A DNA stretch of 64,000 nt from Rhizobium sp. BK376 (lineage in GTDB: Bacteria; Pseudomonadota; Alphaproteobacteria; Rhizobiales; Rhizobiaceae), in NCBI RefSeq assembly GCF_004341625.1, contig NZ_SLZG01000003.1, positions 619,045-683,044 on the forward strand, written 5' to 3'. The notes under the pieces were generated by a model. The model had not been told where the DNA came from, searched no databases, and saw nothing but the letters and a program-made list of their open reading frames with translations. Below, piece after piece: positions 1-7,437 of the stretch; within the stretch, counting starts at the first letter, position 1; every line of letters begins with the position of its first letter. The translations under genes and the position numbers were made by a program.

Positions 1-1261
1 CGACGCCGAAGACGGCCCCAACGGCGATATGGGTCGAACTGACAGGCAGGCCGAACCAGGACGCAACGATGACCGTAAGCGCCGCCGACAACGCAACGCA
101 ATAGGCGCGCACCGGATTGAGCTTGGTGATCTGCTCGCCGATCAGCCGGATCAGGCGCGGCCCATAGAGGAGAATACCGACCGAGATGCCGAAGGCGCCG
201 ATCAGCGTTACCCATAGCGGCGCGTTGTTGCCGGAAAGAAGCGCCGACGCGCCCGAGCGCACGATCGCCGCCAGCGGCCCGATCGCGTTGGCGACGTCGT
301 TGGCGCCATGCGCAAAGGACATCAGCGCCGCCGCGCCGATCAGCGGCAGGCGGAAGAGGGTGCGAAACGCGTTGTTCTTGTTTTCGAGGCCCTGCGATTG
401 CGCGGCGACAAGCGGCCGCGCGGCAAGCCATGCCAGGCATCCGCACAGGATACCGAAGAGGATCGTGGAAACATCCGAGAACCATTCGGTCGGAGCCACC
501 TGAACGGAGAGATAGGCCGCGAATGCACCTGCCATGACGCCGATCAGGATCGGGATCCAGTATCGCGCGGCGGCGATCTTGTCGTCGCGATAGACGATGA
601 AAGTGTTGATGAAGAACAGGAAGCCGGCGGCAATCAGGCCGCCAAGGAGCGGCGTGAACACCCATCCCGCCGATATGACCGCCATGACGCGCCAGTTGAC
701 CAGCTCCGGTCCAACCGCCGCAATGCCCGCCCCCATGACGGCGCCGACAATCGCGTGGGTGGTGGAAACAGGCGCCTTCAGCCATGTGGCGAGATTGATC
801 CAGACTGCCGCAGACAGGAGTGCGGCCATCATCAGCCAGCCGAGCTTGCCGTTAGTGGCGAATTGCGTGGTGTCGATGATATGGGTGGAGATCGTCGTGA
901 CGACGGGTCCGCCAGCAATGATAGCGCCGAGAACCTCGAAGATCGCCGCCATGACAAGCGCCTGCGACATGCCGATAGCCCGCGCGCCAACGGCAGCGCC
1001 GACATTGTTGGCAACATCTTTAGCGCCGATGTTCATGGCCATGTAGGCGGCGAGCGCAGCAGCCGCGATGGCAAGCGTCGCATCGGGCCTGTCGAGCACG
1101 TAGATGCCGGCAAACAGCATCGCAAGGCCGAGGAAGATCAGACCGAAGCCGGGCGCCACCAGCCGCTGGGAGACGTGCTCGCTCGCATCCTCGACATAGC
1201 TTATCTTGTCGAGGTCCTTGTCGAGCTGTCGTTTAGCCAGTTTTACCGGTCGGTCAGGCAT
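1..1261 (-). CDS. Inorganic phosphate transporter, PiT family (3' end cut by window edge)
   Basis: Low-affinity phosphate permease of the PiT/PHO4 family in the inner membrane, cotransporting phosphate (often as a metal-phosphate complex) with a cation. The frame opens at the ATG at 1261 and stays open for 420 codons to the left edge, so the C-terminus lies outside. After a charged N-terminus (about 35 residues) come many hydrophobic segments. The duplicated PiT signature is visible as IGAKDVANNVG near residue 85 and as HGANDVANAIGP in the second half, separated by a hydrophilic stretch, as the family requires. In the first copy Lys replaces the usual Asn (GAKD for GAND). It stands alone on the minus strand; the next gene, a Nudix hydrolase on the same strand, lies 62 bp upstream. 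The family call is firm; substrate is by family only. Confidence 0.93.
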   Translation of the reverse strand, partial: MPDRPVKLAKRQLDKDLDKISYVEDASEHVSQRLVAPGFGLIFLGLAMLFAGIYVLDRPDATLAIAAAALAAYMAMNIGAKDVANNVGAAVGARAIGMSQALVMAAIFEVLGAIIAGGPVVTTISTHIIDTTQFATNGKLGWLMMAALLSAAVWINLATWLKAPVSTTHAIVGAVMGAGIAAVGPELVNWRVMAVISAGWVFTPLLGGLIAAGFLFFINTFIVYRDDKIAAARYWIPILIGVMAGAFAAYLSVQVAPTEWFSDVSTILFGILCGCLAWLAARPLVAAQSQGLENKNNAFRTLFRLPLIGAAALMSFAHGANDVANAIGPLAAIVRSGASALLSGNNAPLWVTLIGAFGISVGILLYGPRLIRLIGEQITKLNPVRAYCVALSAALTVIVASWFGLPVSSTHIAVGAVFGV

Positions 1262-1323
1262 TCTGTTCCTTCTGTCGCTTGCCGTGCTCTACTGCCGCAA
1301 CGGCAGCAATGCAACGGCGGCGA

Positions 1324-1794
1324 TCACTTTGAAGAAACTTGGCCTTCGCTTGTTGTCTGCCGATTGCCCAGACGGCGGGAAAAGGCCAGGATCAGAGCCT
1401 TCAGCTCAGGTTCGTTGACGCGGATTGCGGCTTCCTCGAAGGAAACCCATTCCAGCTTGCGCTCGCCCTTTTCCTTGAAATTCTTGGCAAGGTCCGAGAC
1501 TTCAAGCGCATAGACCTGCACCCGGCAGGCAATTTTGACGCCGTCGCGCAGCATCTTGTTATAGATGAAGGCGCCGAGCATTTCGGTCTCGACCGTGCCG
1601 CGCACGCCGGCTTCCTCATAGGCTTCCTGGGCAGCCACTTCGTGCGACAGCTTGCCCGACATCGGCCAGCCCTTCGGAATGACCCAGCGGCCGGTATCGC
1701 GGCTCGTCAAAAGCAGCATTTCCGGTTCGCCGCTCTTCTTCTTCACTCGATAGCAAAGCGCGCCATACTGCTGTCGCGGCGGGCGCCGAAACAT
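1324..1794 (-). CDS. Nudix hydrolase, DIPP-like
   Basis: Small cytoplasmic Nudix pyrophosphohydrolase of 156 residues. The Nudix helix is visible as GWPMSGK followed by QEAYEEAGV at about residues 50-75. It keeps the metal-binding EExG core, but the usual E before the helix is K and the R of REUxEE is Q. This fits the diphosphoinositol-polyphosphate/Ap-n-A-like branch common in rhizobia more than MutT. Substrates of that branch include diadenosine polyphosphates; the real substrate here is unknown. I chose the ATG at 1794 (MFRRPPRQQYGALCYR) because the conserved domain starts right there; the frame stays open further upstream to 2013, but that part is AT-rich and not protein-like. It is divergent from the LysR gene at 2086. 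Confidence 0.85.
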   Translation of the reverse strand: MFRRPPRQQYGALCYRVKKKSGEPEMLLLTSRDTGRWVIPKGWPMSGKLSHEVAAQEAYEEAGVRGTVETEMLGAFIYNKMLRDGVKIACRVQVYALEVSDLAKNFKEKGERKLEWVSFEEAAIRVNEPELKALILAFSRRLGNRQTTSEGQVSSK

Positions 1795-1886
1795 GAGCTG
1801 CACATCATTTGCCAGTCGAGCGATAAGGGTCAATTGTCGGGTCACCTTTGAGTTTAGTAAAGAATCAGCCGTATATAAGCATTGTA

Positions 1887-1965
1887 CGTTATACATATGG
1901 CACGTATTCGGTAAAAATGCGTATCCACCGGAAAATTTGATCTCCGTTACATATGGGAAACACGT
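1887..1965. promoter_or_regulatory. Direct repeats in the Nudix/LysR intergenic region
   Basis: The 291-bp region between the Nudix start (1794) and the LysR start (2086) is much more AT-rich than its surroundings. Two related blocks occur, 1887-1905 and 1945-1965. Each reads CGTTA, then a CATATGG core, then CACGT; they differ by short insertions. Their starts are 58 bp apart. They may be regulator sites for either divergent gene. The similarity is seen directly; a function is inferred. Confidence 0.3.
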
Positions 1966-2085
1966 CGCGATCCGGCCTTGGATCTCCGCCGAAGGATATC
2001 CTGAAAGCGACAATTCACAGGTATGGAATGCCGCTTATGTAATATAATCGTCCGGCACTTTCCATAGGTCGTCACGATGCTTTAG

Positions 2086-2988
2086 ATGAAATCTATGTCT
2101 CGCCGTCTGCCGCCCCTGAATGCATTGCGCGTTTTCGAAGTCGTCGCCCGCTGCGGTAGCATTCTCAAGGCTGCCGAGGAGCTCGGCGTGGTGCGCGGCG
2201 CGGTCCGTCAACAGTTGGCTGTGCTCGACGCACATTTCGGCATGACGCTTTTCGAGCGAAACGGCCGTCGCCTTGAATTGACGGAAAAGGGCCGCAGCTT
2301 GGCCGAATCCGTTGCCGCCGCCTTCGGTATTCTGGAGCGGGCAGCCATGGAGCTCGAGGCAGCCGGCCGCCCGAAAATCAGGATCGGCGTGCCCTCCGCC
2401 TTCGCTGTCTGGTGGCTGATGCCGCGGCTCGGCGCTTTGCAGGCGGCGCTGCCCGACATCGATCTCGACATCATTCCTATCACAGTCGTCGAACCGCTGT
2501 CGCGTCATCCGGAATTCGACGCCGTGATCATGGGCGGCGAATATCGCCCGTCGCCGGATATAACGGCGATCCGCTTCATGGAGGACGAGTTCGGCCCGGT
2601 TGCCACGCCTGAGCTCGCCTCCCGTTTGAACCTCAATGACGGCCCCGATGCATTGGGAAAGGCGACCGGCCTCGGCATCCGCTCCGCACCGCGCCTGTGG
2701 GACGACTGGTTTGCCGAAAGCGGCGTGCCGTCTCGCGGTTTCGCGCGGCTGCAGCAGTTCGAGGATCTGCTCCTGGCAATCGCCGCAGCCCGCTCGGGCA
2801 TCGGTGTTGCCATCGCCCCGAAGACTGCTGTTGGAGATGACCTCGCGCGCAAGACGTTGATTGCCCCATACGGCTTTATCCGCCGTCCGGCCGGCTTTAG
2901 CATTAGCTTTCGCACCGCGGACGCATCCAAGAAGCCGTTCTCGGCGCTTGGCGAATGGCTGACGCTGCAGGGTTCGCTGGAGCTTTGA
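2086..2988 (+). CDS. LysR-family transcriptional regulator, GcvA type
   Basis: DNA-binding regulator of 300 residues, the usual LysR length. The N-terminal winged helix-turn-helix is at about residues 8-67 (LPPLNALRVFEVVARCGS, then KAAEELGVVRGAVRQQLAVL, then LFERNGRRLELTEKG). The PPLNALRVFE opening is typical of the GcvA/AmpR branch. A periplasmic-binding-like effector domain follows from about residue 95. The ATG at 2086 is used; a second ATG at 2095 (MSRRLPPL) is possible and neither has a strong ribosome site. It lies 113 bp upstream of, and co-oriented with, the adenosylhomocysteinase-like gene, whose leader carries ATGGAC/GTCCAT dyads that could be its operator. Effector unknown; the link to the downstream gene is an inference from position. 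Confidence 0.88.
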   Translation: MKSMSRRLPPLNALRVFEVVARCGSILKAAEELGVVRGAVRQQLAVLDAHFGMTLFERNGRRLELTEKGRSLAESVAAAFGILERAAMELEAAGRPKIRIGVPSAFAVWWLMPRLGALQAALPDIDLDIIPITVVEPLSRHPEFDAVIMGGEYRPSPDITAIRFMEDEFGPVATPELASRLNLNDGPDALGKATGLGIRSAPRLWDDWFAESGVPSRGFARLQQFEDLLLAIAAARSGIGVAIAPKTAVGDDLARKTLIAPYGFIRRPAGFSISFRTADASKKPFSALGEWLTLQGSLEL

Positions 2989-3029
2989 GATCGGCCAAAG
3001 GGCAGTTTTTCTGCTCCTTGGCGCAGATT

Positions 3030-3108
3030 TATGTCCATGGACAGATCGTCCATTGCCGATAGGAATGATGCCGGATCAATCTCTCAGGCCAGGTCATTCT
3101 CATGGACA
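3030..3108 (+). promoter_or_regulatory. Candidate structured leader of the adenosylhomocysteinase-like gene
   Basis: This 5' region has several mutually exclusive pairings. TGTCCATGGACA at 3032-3043 is a perfect palindrome. ATGGAC at 3037-3042 can also pair with GTCCAT at 3048-3053 (5-base loop). TGTCCATG at 3032-3039 is perfectly complementary to CATGGACA at 3101-3108, which contains the start codon. A further helix can form between GGAATGA near 3061 and TCATTCT just before the start. Between them, GCCGATAGG and AATCTCTCAGGC resemble the 3' half of the glycine aptamer core, but the matching 5' strand is missing. It could be a translational switch or simply a LysR operator. Confidence 0.35.
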
Positions 3109-4268
3109 ATGCTTCCTCTTCTCTTTCCCGCATCGACTGGGTCGGCCGCAGCTGCCGCCTCTTGCAGGCGACCGCGTCGGAATTTCGCGATACGCGTCCC
3201 TTCAAAGGCTTGTCGATCGGGACAGGGATTCATCTTGAGCCGAAGACGGTAGCGCTGCTGATGACGCTGAGAGCCGGCGGCGCGCAGCTTGTCTGCACCG
3301 GCAACCTGAACAGCACGCAGCCTCAGACTGTGGAATATCTGCGCAGCCAGGGCATCAAGGTTTTCGCCACGCAGACAACCGATCCGGCGGAGCACGCCGC
3401 CAGCCTGGACGCCATCCTTGCCGAAAGGCCGGACATGCTGCTCGACAATGGCGGCGATCTCTTTGCCCGCGTCGCCGAGCGCCCCTATGCCAATCTGCTT
3501 GGCGGCACCGAGGAAACCACATCGGGCCGCACGCGGCTGATGCCCATGCGCGACAAGCTTGCCATGCCTGTTCTCGTCATCAACGACAGCCCCATCAAGC
3601 AGTTCGCGGAAAACAAGCACGCCGTCGGCCAGAGCCTGTTCGAAAGCTATCTGCGCTTCACCAACCGCTCGACCAACGGCAAGCGGGTGACGGTTTTCGG
3701 CTACGGCGCCTGTGGCAAGGGAACGGCGGCCTGTTTCCGCAACGCGTTCTCGACCGTCAGCGTCGTCGATATCGATCCGGTCACCACGCTCGAAGCCCAT
3801 CTCGACGGTTTCGTCACACCACTGCGCGAACAGGCGATCCGCTCTGCCGATATCCTCGTGACAGTCACGGGCTTTCCCGCAATCGTCACAGCCGCCGACC
3901 TGCCGCTGATCAAGGACGGCGCTATCCTGATGAACGGCGGCCATTTCCCGCACGAGATCGACGTCGAAGCCTTCCGCAACAGCCCTGAGGTTAAAGGCAT
4001 CGATCGCTTCGAGGCCGATCACATCGAGACTTTCCACCTGAAGGATGGCCGCAGCTTCCATGTTCTGGGTGCCGGCCACATGGCCAACCTCGCCGGTCCG
4101 CGCCCCCTCGGCAATACGGTCGAGTCCATGGACCTCGGCTTCACCCTGCAGGCCCGCTGCCTGGAACGTGTCGCCAAGGGCGGCCTCGGTGCCGAGGCCT
4201 GCGTCGTGCCGGTCCCCGCGGATATCGATGCGATGGTGGCTGGCGCTTATCTGGAATTGGCGCGGTAA
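3102..4268 (+). CDS. Divergent S-adenosylhomocysteinase-like protein
   Basis: A 388-residue relative of S-adenosylhomocysteine hydrolase, clearly shorter than the canonical enzyme (about 430-470). The NAD-binding Rossmann motif is intact (VFGYGACGKGTA, near residue 205), as are GTEETTSG, INDSPIK and GGHFPHEIDV, equivalents of the SEETTTG, NDSVTK and GHF-EIDV blocks. Departures from the usual active site are visible: the first block reads HLEPKT rather than HMTxQT, DDGGDL is DNGGDL, and the FDNxYGC-type block is FAENKHAVG. The canonical C-terminal tail, whose Lys and Tyr complete the NAD site of the neighbouring subunit, is absent; the protein ends YLELAR. The main ahcY is presumably elsewhere, so this may be a paralogue with a changed nucleoside substrate. 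It follows a LysR gene and a possibly structured leader. Confidence 0.8.
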   Translation: MDNASSSLSRIDWVGRSCRLLQATASEFRDTRPFKGLSIGTGIHLEPKTVALLMTLRAGGAQLVCTGNLNSTQPQTVEYLRSQGIKVFATQTTDPAEHAASLDAILAERPDMLLDNGGDLFARVAERPYANLLGGTEETTSGRTRLMPMRDKLAMPVLVINDSPIKQFAENKHAVGQSLFESYLRFTNRSTNGKRVTVFGYGACGKGTAACFRNAFSTVSVVDIDPVTTLEAHLDGFVTPLREQAIRSADILVTVTGFPAIVTAADLPLIKDGAILMNGGHFPHEIDVEAFRNSPEVKGIDRFEADHIETFHLKDGRSFHVLGAGHMANLAGPRPLGNTVESMDLGFTLQARCLERVAKGGLGAEACVVPVPADIDAMVAGAYLELAR

Positions 4269-4279
4269 GGGGTGCTTCC

Positions 4280-4443
4280 ATCTTCTACCCTTGGGGAGAA
4301 GATGCCCGAAGGGCAGATGAGGGGTGGAGCGAAGCGACGCTATGAGCGAAAGCAAATAGCAGTTTTATGCGTGTAGGAACCCCTCATCCCCGGCGCAACG
4401 CGTTGCGCCTGACCTGCCGGCACCTTCTCCCCAAGGGGAGAAG
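4280..4443. repeat. RIME-like palindromic intergenic repeat
   Basis: Nested palindromes fill the gap between two converging genes. The perfect 20-bp palindrome 4424-4443 (CTTCTCCCCAAGGGGAGAAG) is echoed imperfectly at 4280-4303. GATGAGGGGT at 4316-4325 pairs with ACCCCTCATC at 4379-4388. GGCGCAACGCGTTGCGCC at 4392-4409 is another perfect palindrome. The layout and the CTTCTCCCC arms match the Rhizobium-specific intergenic mosaic elements known from many rhizobia. Probably a non-coding repeat that may also act as a terminator. Confidence 0.7.
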
Positions 4444-4459
4444 AGACCAAGCCGCACCC

Positions 4460-5452
4460 TCAATCAACCTCCACCACCAGCTTCCCATCCGCCCCACGGC
4501 TTTCGATCAGCGCATGCGCATCCCCCGCATTGGCAAAGGTGAAGCGGCGGCTGTCGAGTTTCGGCACCAGCCTGCCGGCCTCGGCGAGCTTCGTGGCCTC
4601 AGCCATGATCTCTCCGTGATGGACGCGACCTTCGCCACTCAGCAGCGGCAAGAGCGTGAAGACGCCGGAATAGGTGGCGGCCTTAAAGGATAGCGGCGCC
4701 AGCGCATGGGTGCCCCAGCCAAGGCAACTGACGACATGGCCGAAACGGCCGACGGCTTGGAACGCGGCGTCGAGCCCCGCGCCGCCAACCGTGTCATAGA
4801 CGAGGTCGAAACCTTTTCCACCGGTATGGGCCTTGACGTAGCTTTCGATGCTCTCATTCCGGTCGATCGGTGTCGCGCTCAGGCTTCTGATATCGTCGGC
4901 CTTGCTCGCGCTATCGACGGCATAGACATCGGCACCGGATGCTTTGGCGATCTGGATGACGATATGGCCGACGCCTCCCGCGCCAATGACCAGCACCCTC
5001 TGCCCGGCCTGGACATGGGCACGGTCGACAAGGCCCTCCCATGCGGTGATGAAGATCAGCGGCAGGGCAGCTGCCTCGCGCATCGATAGATTGCCGGGCT
5101 TGACTGCGAGCAGTCGCGCATCGACGGCAGCATATTGCGCTAGGGATCCCTGGATGCCGCCGACGCCACCGGTCATCCCATAGACCTCGTCGCCGACCCG
5201 GAAACCGGAAACGCCGTCACCGATGGCCTCGACGATCCCGGCAAGATCGATGCCGAGAATGGCGGGCAGGGGGTGGCGGGCATGCCCTGCTGCGCCCGCC
5301 CTGATCTTGGTATCCAGCGGATTGACGCCGCTCGCCTTGATGCGAACGAGAACCTCTCCCGTAGCCGGCGACGGCTGCGGTACCTCAGCCAGCCGGAAAG
5401 CAGCGTTATGGCTGTCGACGACGAGGGCTTTCATGACTGTTGAAGTGGACAT
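4460..5452 (-). CDS. Zinc-free MDR oxidoreductase (quinone oxidoreductase-like)
   Basis: Medium-chain dehydrogenase/reductase of 330 residues in the quinone oxidoreductase branch: a GroES-like N-terminal fold (VLVRIKASGVNPLDTKIRAG, ILGIDLAGIVEAIG, FRVGDEVYGM) and a nucleotide-binding domain with VLVIGAGGVGHIVIQIA near residue 150. The structural-zinc cysteine lobe is missing, so it probably acts as an NADPH-dependent quinone or enone reductase. The ATG at 5452 has a good ribosome site (AGGAGCAAGGCG); a second ATG lies at 5434. It is divergent from the LysR gene at 5563, which likely regulates it. Substrate unknown. Confidence 0.85.
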   Translation of the reverse strand: MSTSTVMKALVVDSHNAAFRLAEVPQPSPATGEVLVRIKASGVNPLDTKIRAGAAGHARHPLPAILGIDLAGIVEAIGDGVSGFRVGDEVYGMTGGVGGIQGSLAQYAAVDARLLAVKPGNLSMREAAALPLIFITAWEGLVDRAHVQAGQRVLVIGAGGVGHIVIQIAKASGADVYAVDSASKADDIRSLSATPIDRNESIESYVKAHTGGKGFDLVYDTVGGAGLDAAFQAVGRFGHVVSCLGWGTHALAPLSFKAATYSGVFTLLPLLSGEGRVHHGEIMAEATKLAEAGRLVPKLDSRRFTFANAGDAHALIESRGADGKLVVEVD

Positions 5453-5487
5453 CGCCTTGCTCCTTGGCTTTCGATGTCGAGACTATG

Positions 5488-5504
5488 TTCCCTCGAATAA
5501 GGAA
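5488..5504. promoter_or_regulatory. Dyad in the divergent oxidoreductase/LysR promoter
   Basis: TTCC-N9-GGAA dyad in the 110-bp region between the oxidoreductase start (5452) and the LysR start (5563). Its size and place fit a LysR-type recognition site. This is an inference from symmetry only. Confidence 0.3.
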
Positions 5505-5562
5505 TGGAAATAAAAGAGATCGTACGCTATCCATGCATTTTTGTTTGGATGGAGGTCCGGCA

Positions 5563-6414
5563 ATGGAATGGAGCGACATCGAAATCTTCCTGGCCATTGC
5601 CCGCGAGGGAACGCTCGGTGCGGCAGCCAGAAAGTTGAAGCTGACACAGCCCACCATGGGCCGGCGCCTGAGGAGCCTGGAGGCAGCGGTCGGCCAGACG
5701 CTGTTCCAACGTACGGCGGATGGCTTCGTACTGACCGATGAGGGCGCTGCCATCATGGGCTATGCCGAACGGATGGAGGAGGAGGCTCTCGCGCTCCGCC
5801 GCTCGCTCGCCGGCCAGGGCCAGCAACTGGACGGAATGCTGCGGCTATCCTCATCCGACTGGTTCGGCGCGCATGTTCTCTCACCTGTCCTCGCGGAATT
5901 CTCCGCCGCCTATCCCAGGATCGTCGTCGAGCTGATCACCGAAAGCCGATTGCTCAGTCTCGCCCGCCGCGAGGCCGATCTCGTCTTCCGCATCGCGCCC
6001 TTCACGGAGCCGGAGGTGATTTCTCGCAGGCTGATGCGCATCGAATACGGCCTCTACGTGAAGAAAGGCGGCGACCATCCTCGCCTCGGCGATGGAACAG
6101 ACGCCCGCCTGATCACCATGGACGAAGCCTTCGGCGGCATGCCCGATGTCGCCTGGCTCAAGCGTGTATTGCCCAAGGCCGAGGTTGCGATGCGCAGCAA
6201 CAATCGCGATGTCCAGGCAACCCTCTGCGCCAACGGCGCCGGCCTCGCCGTCCTGCCACGCCCTCTCGGCGACAGCATTGCGGCACTCGAGCGCATTGAG
6301 GTCGACGGCGCTCCGCCCAGCCGTGACACCTGGGTCGGCTATCACCGCGACCTGAAACGGCTGGCGAGACTGAGGGCTTTGCTCGATCTTGTGATCGAGC
6401 GGCTGGCGAATTGA
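5563..6414 (+). CDS. LysR-family transcriptional regulator
   Basis: Regulator of 283 residues. The winged HTH covers about residues 2-60 (EWSDIEIFLAIAREGTLGAA, KLTQPTMGRRLRSLE, LFQRTADGFVLTDEG) and the effector domain follows from about residue 88. The frame is open upstream to 5440, but the ATG at 5563 is preferred: GGAGG lies just upstream and the conserved domain begins at once. It is divergent from the MDR oxidoreductase and converges with the next LysR gene, with only 5 bp between stop codons. Probably regulates the oxidoreductase; effector unknown. Confidence 0.88.
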   Translation: MEWSDIEIFLAIAREGTLGAAARKLKLTQPTMGRRLRSLEAAVGQTLFQRTADGFVLTDEGAAIMGYAERMEEEALALRRSLAGQGQQLDGMLRLSSSDWFGAHVLSPVLAEFSAAYPRIVVELITESRLLSLARREADLVFRIAPFTEPEVISRRLMRIEYGLYVKKGGDHPRLGDGTDARLITMDEAFGGMPDVAWLKRVLPKAEVAMRSNNRDVQATLCANGAGLAVLPRPLGDSIAALERIEVDGAPPSRDTWVGYHRDLKRLARLRALLDLVIERLAN

Positions 6415-6419
6415 AGCAA

Positions 6420-7316
6420 TCACCGCTCCCAGTAGGGCACCGGCCCATAGAGCTCCGCGAGGAAATCGATGAAGAGCCGCACCTTGGCCGGCAGGAACTG
6501 GCGGCTCGGATAGACGGCCGAAAGCGTGACATTGTGCGAGCCCTCATAGGCGGGCAAGACCTGAACCAGCCGGCCGTCCTGCAGCTCCTGGCCGATATCC
6601 CAGGTGGAGCGCAGTGCGATACCGAGGCCGGCTATGACGGCTTCGCGGATGACCTCGCTGGAATTGGTGACGAGCATACCTTCGGGACGCAGGGTCATAG
6701 AGCCCTTCGGACCATCGAGGCGCCAGGCGTCGTTATTGTGTGCCGGCAGGCAGACATGCCTGCGAAGCTCCTCGATATCTCCGGGCTGGCCTCTGGCGGC
6801 GATATAGGCGGGGGAGGCGCAGAGCACGCGGCGTACGGGGGCCAAGCGGCGGGCAACCAGGCTGGAATCGGTGAGTTCCGCAATTCGGATCGCAAGGTCG
6901 AAGCCGCCGCCGACGATATCGGTAAATTCGTCCGTCAGCACCAGATGGATGGCAAGCTCCGGATGCGCATCCATGAAGGCCTTGAGATGCGGCGCGATAT
7001 GCATGCGCCCGAACGAGGTAGGGGCGGATATCTTCAGTGTGCCATGCATCTGCGCGGAACGGCCGGCTATATAATCCTCTGCTTCCTCCAGGCCGGCGAG
7101 GATCGCAAGCACGCGATCGTAAAAGCCCTGGCCGGCCTCGGTCAGCGAAATCTGGCGTGTCGTTCGCTGCAGTAGGCGGGTGCCGAGCCGATCCTCCAGC
7201 CGTTTGATGCGCTTGGAGATGACGGCCGGCGAAAAACCGAGCGCACGCCCTGCCAGCGACATGCTGCCTGTCGACACCACGCTTGCGAAAATTTCCAGAT
7301 CGCCGAGATTGGTCAT
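6420..7316 (-). CDS. LysR-family transcriptional regulator next to glcDEF
   Basis: 298-residue LysR regulator. The HTH is seen at residues 3-60 (LGDLEIFASVVSTGSMSLAG, GFSPAVISKRIKRLEDRLG, LLQRTTRQISLTEAG), and a substrate-binding-like domain follows, of the common CrgA-like branch. The ATG at 7316 starts at the conserved domain; the frame remains open upstream, but that part overlaps the glcD promoter. It is divergent from glcDEF across a 121-bp region with a pair of direct repeats. In Escherichia coli glc genes are controlled by the GntR protein GlcC, so a LysR in this place would be a different arrangement. That it controls glycolate use is an inference. Confidence 0.87.
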   Translation of the reverse strand: MTNLGDLEIFASVVSTGSMSLAGRALGFSPAVISKRIKRLEDRLGTRLLQRTTRQISLTEAGQGFYDRVLAILAGLEEAEDYIAGRSAQMHGTLKISAPTSFGRMHIAPHLKAFMDAHPELAIHLVLTDEFTDIVGGGFDLAIRIAELTDSSLVARRLAPVRRVLCASPAYIAARGQPGDIEELRRHVCLPAHNNDAWRLDGPKGSMTLRPEGMLVTNSSEVIREAVIAGLGIALRSTWDIGQELQDGRLVQVLPAYEGSHNVTLSAVYPSRQFLPAKVRLFIDFLAELYGPVPYWER

Positions 7317-7348
7317 GCGTTGCTGGCCACTTTTTCCCCTTTTTACAT

Positions 7349-7389
7349 AAGTGCTTAGCATTTGCGCCGAATTCGGGAAAGTGCTACGC
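7349..7389. promoter_or_regulatory. Direct repeat in the glcD/LysR divergent promoter
   Basis: AAGTGCTTAGC at 7349-7359 and AAGTGCTACGC at 7379-7389 match at 9 of 11 bases, and their starts are exactly 30 bp apart, about three helical turns. This suggests a site where a regulator binds on one face of the DNA. Candidate binder: the divergent LysR protein. Confidence 0.4.
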
Positions 7390-7437
7390 CTTGAGCTACG
7401 AGGAAATGTGCGAACTATCTCCGGGGGAGGAGAAATC

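Noticed and set aside
308..1513. Long plus-strand open frame (about 400 codons)
   Set aside because: Antisense to the PiT permease; its product is low-complexity Arg/Asp/Gly-rich and the minus frame has clear PiT signatures.
3050..3090. A complete glycine riboswitch
   Set aside because: Only the 3'-half motifs are similar; the GGAGAG-type 5' strand needed for pairing with CTCTC is missing, so only a weak resemblance is reported.
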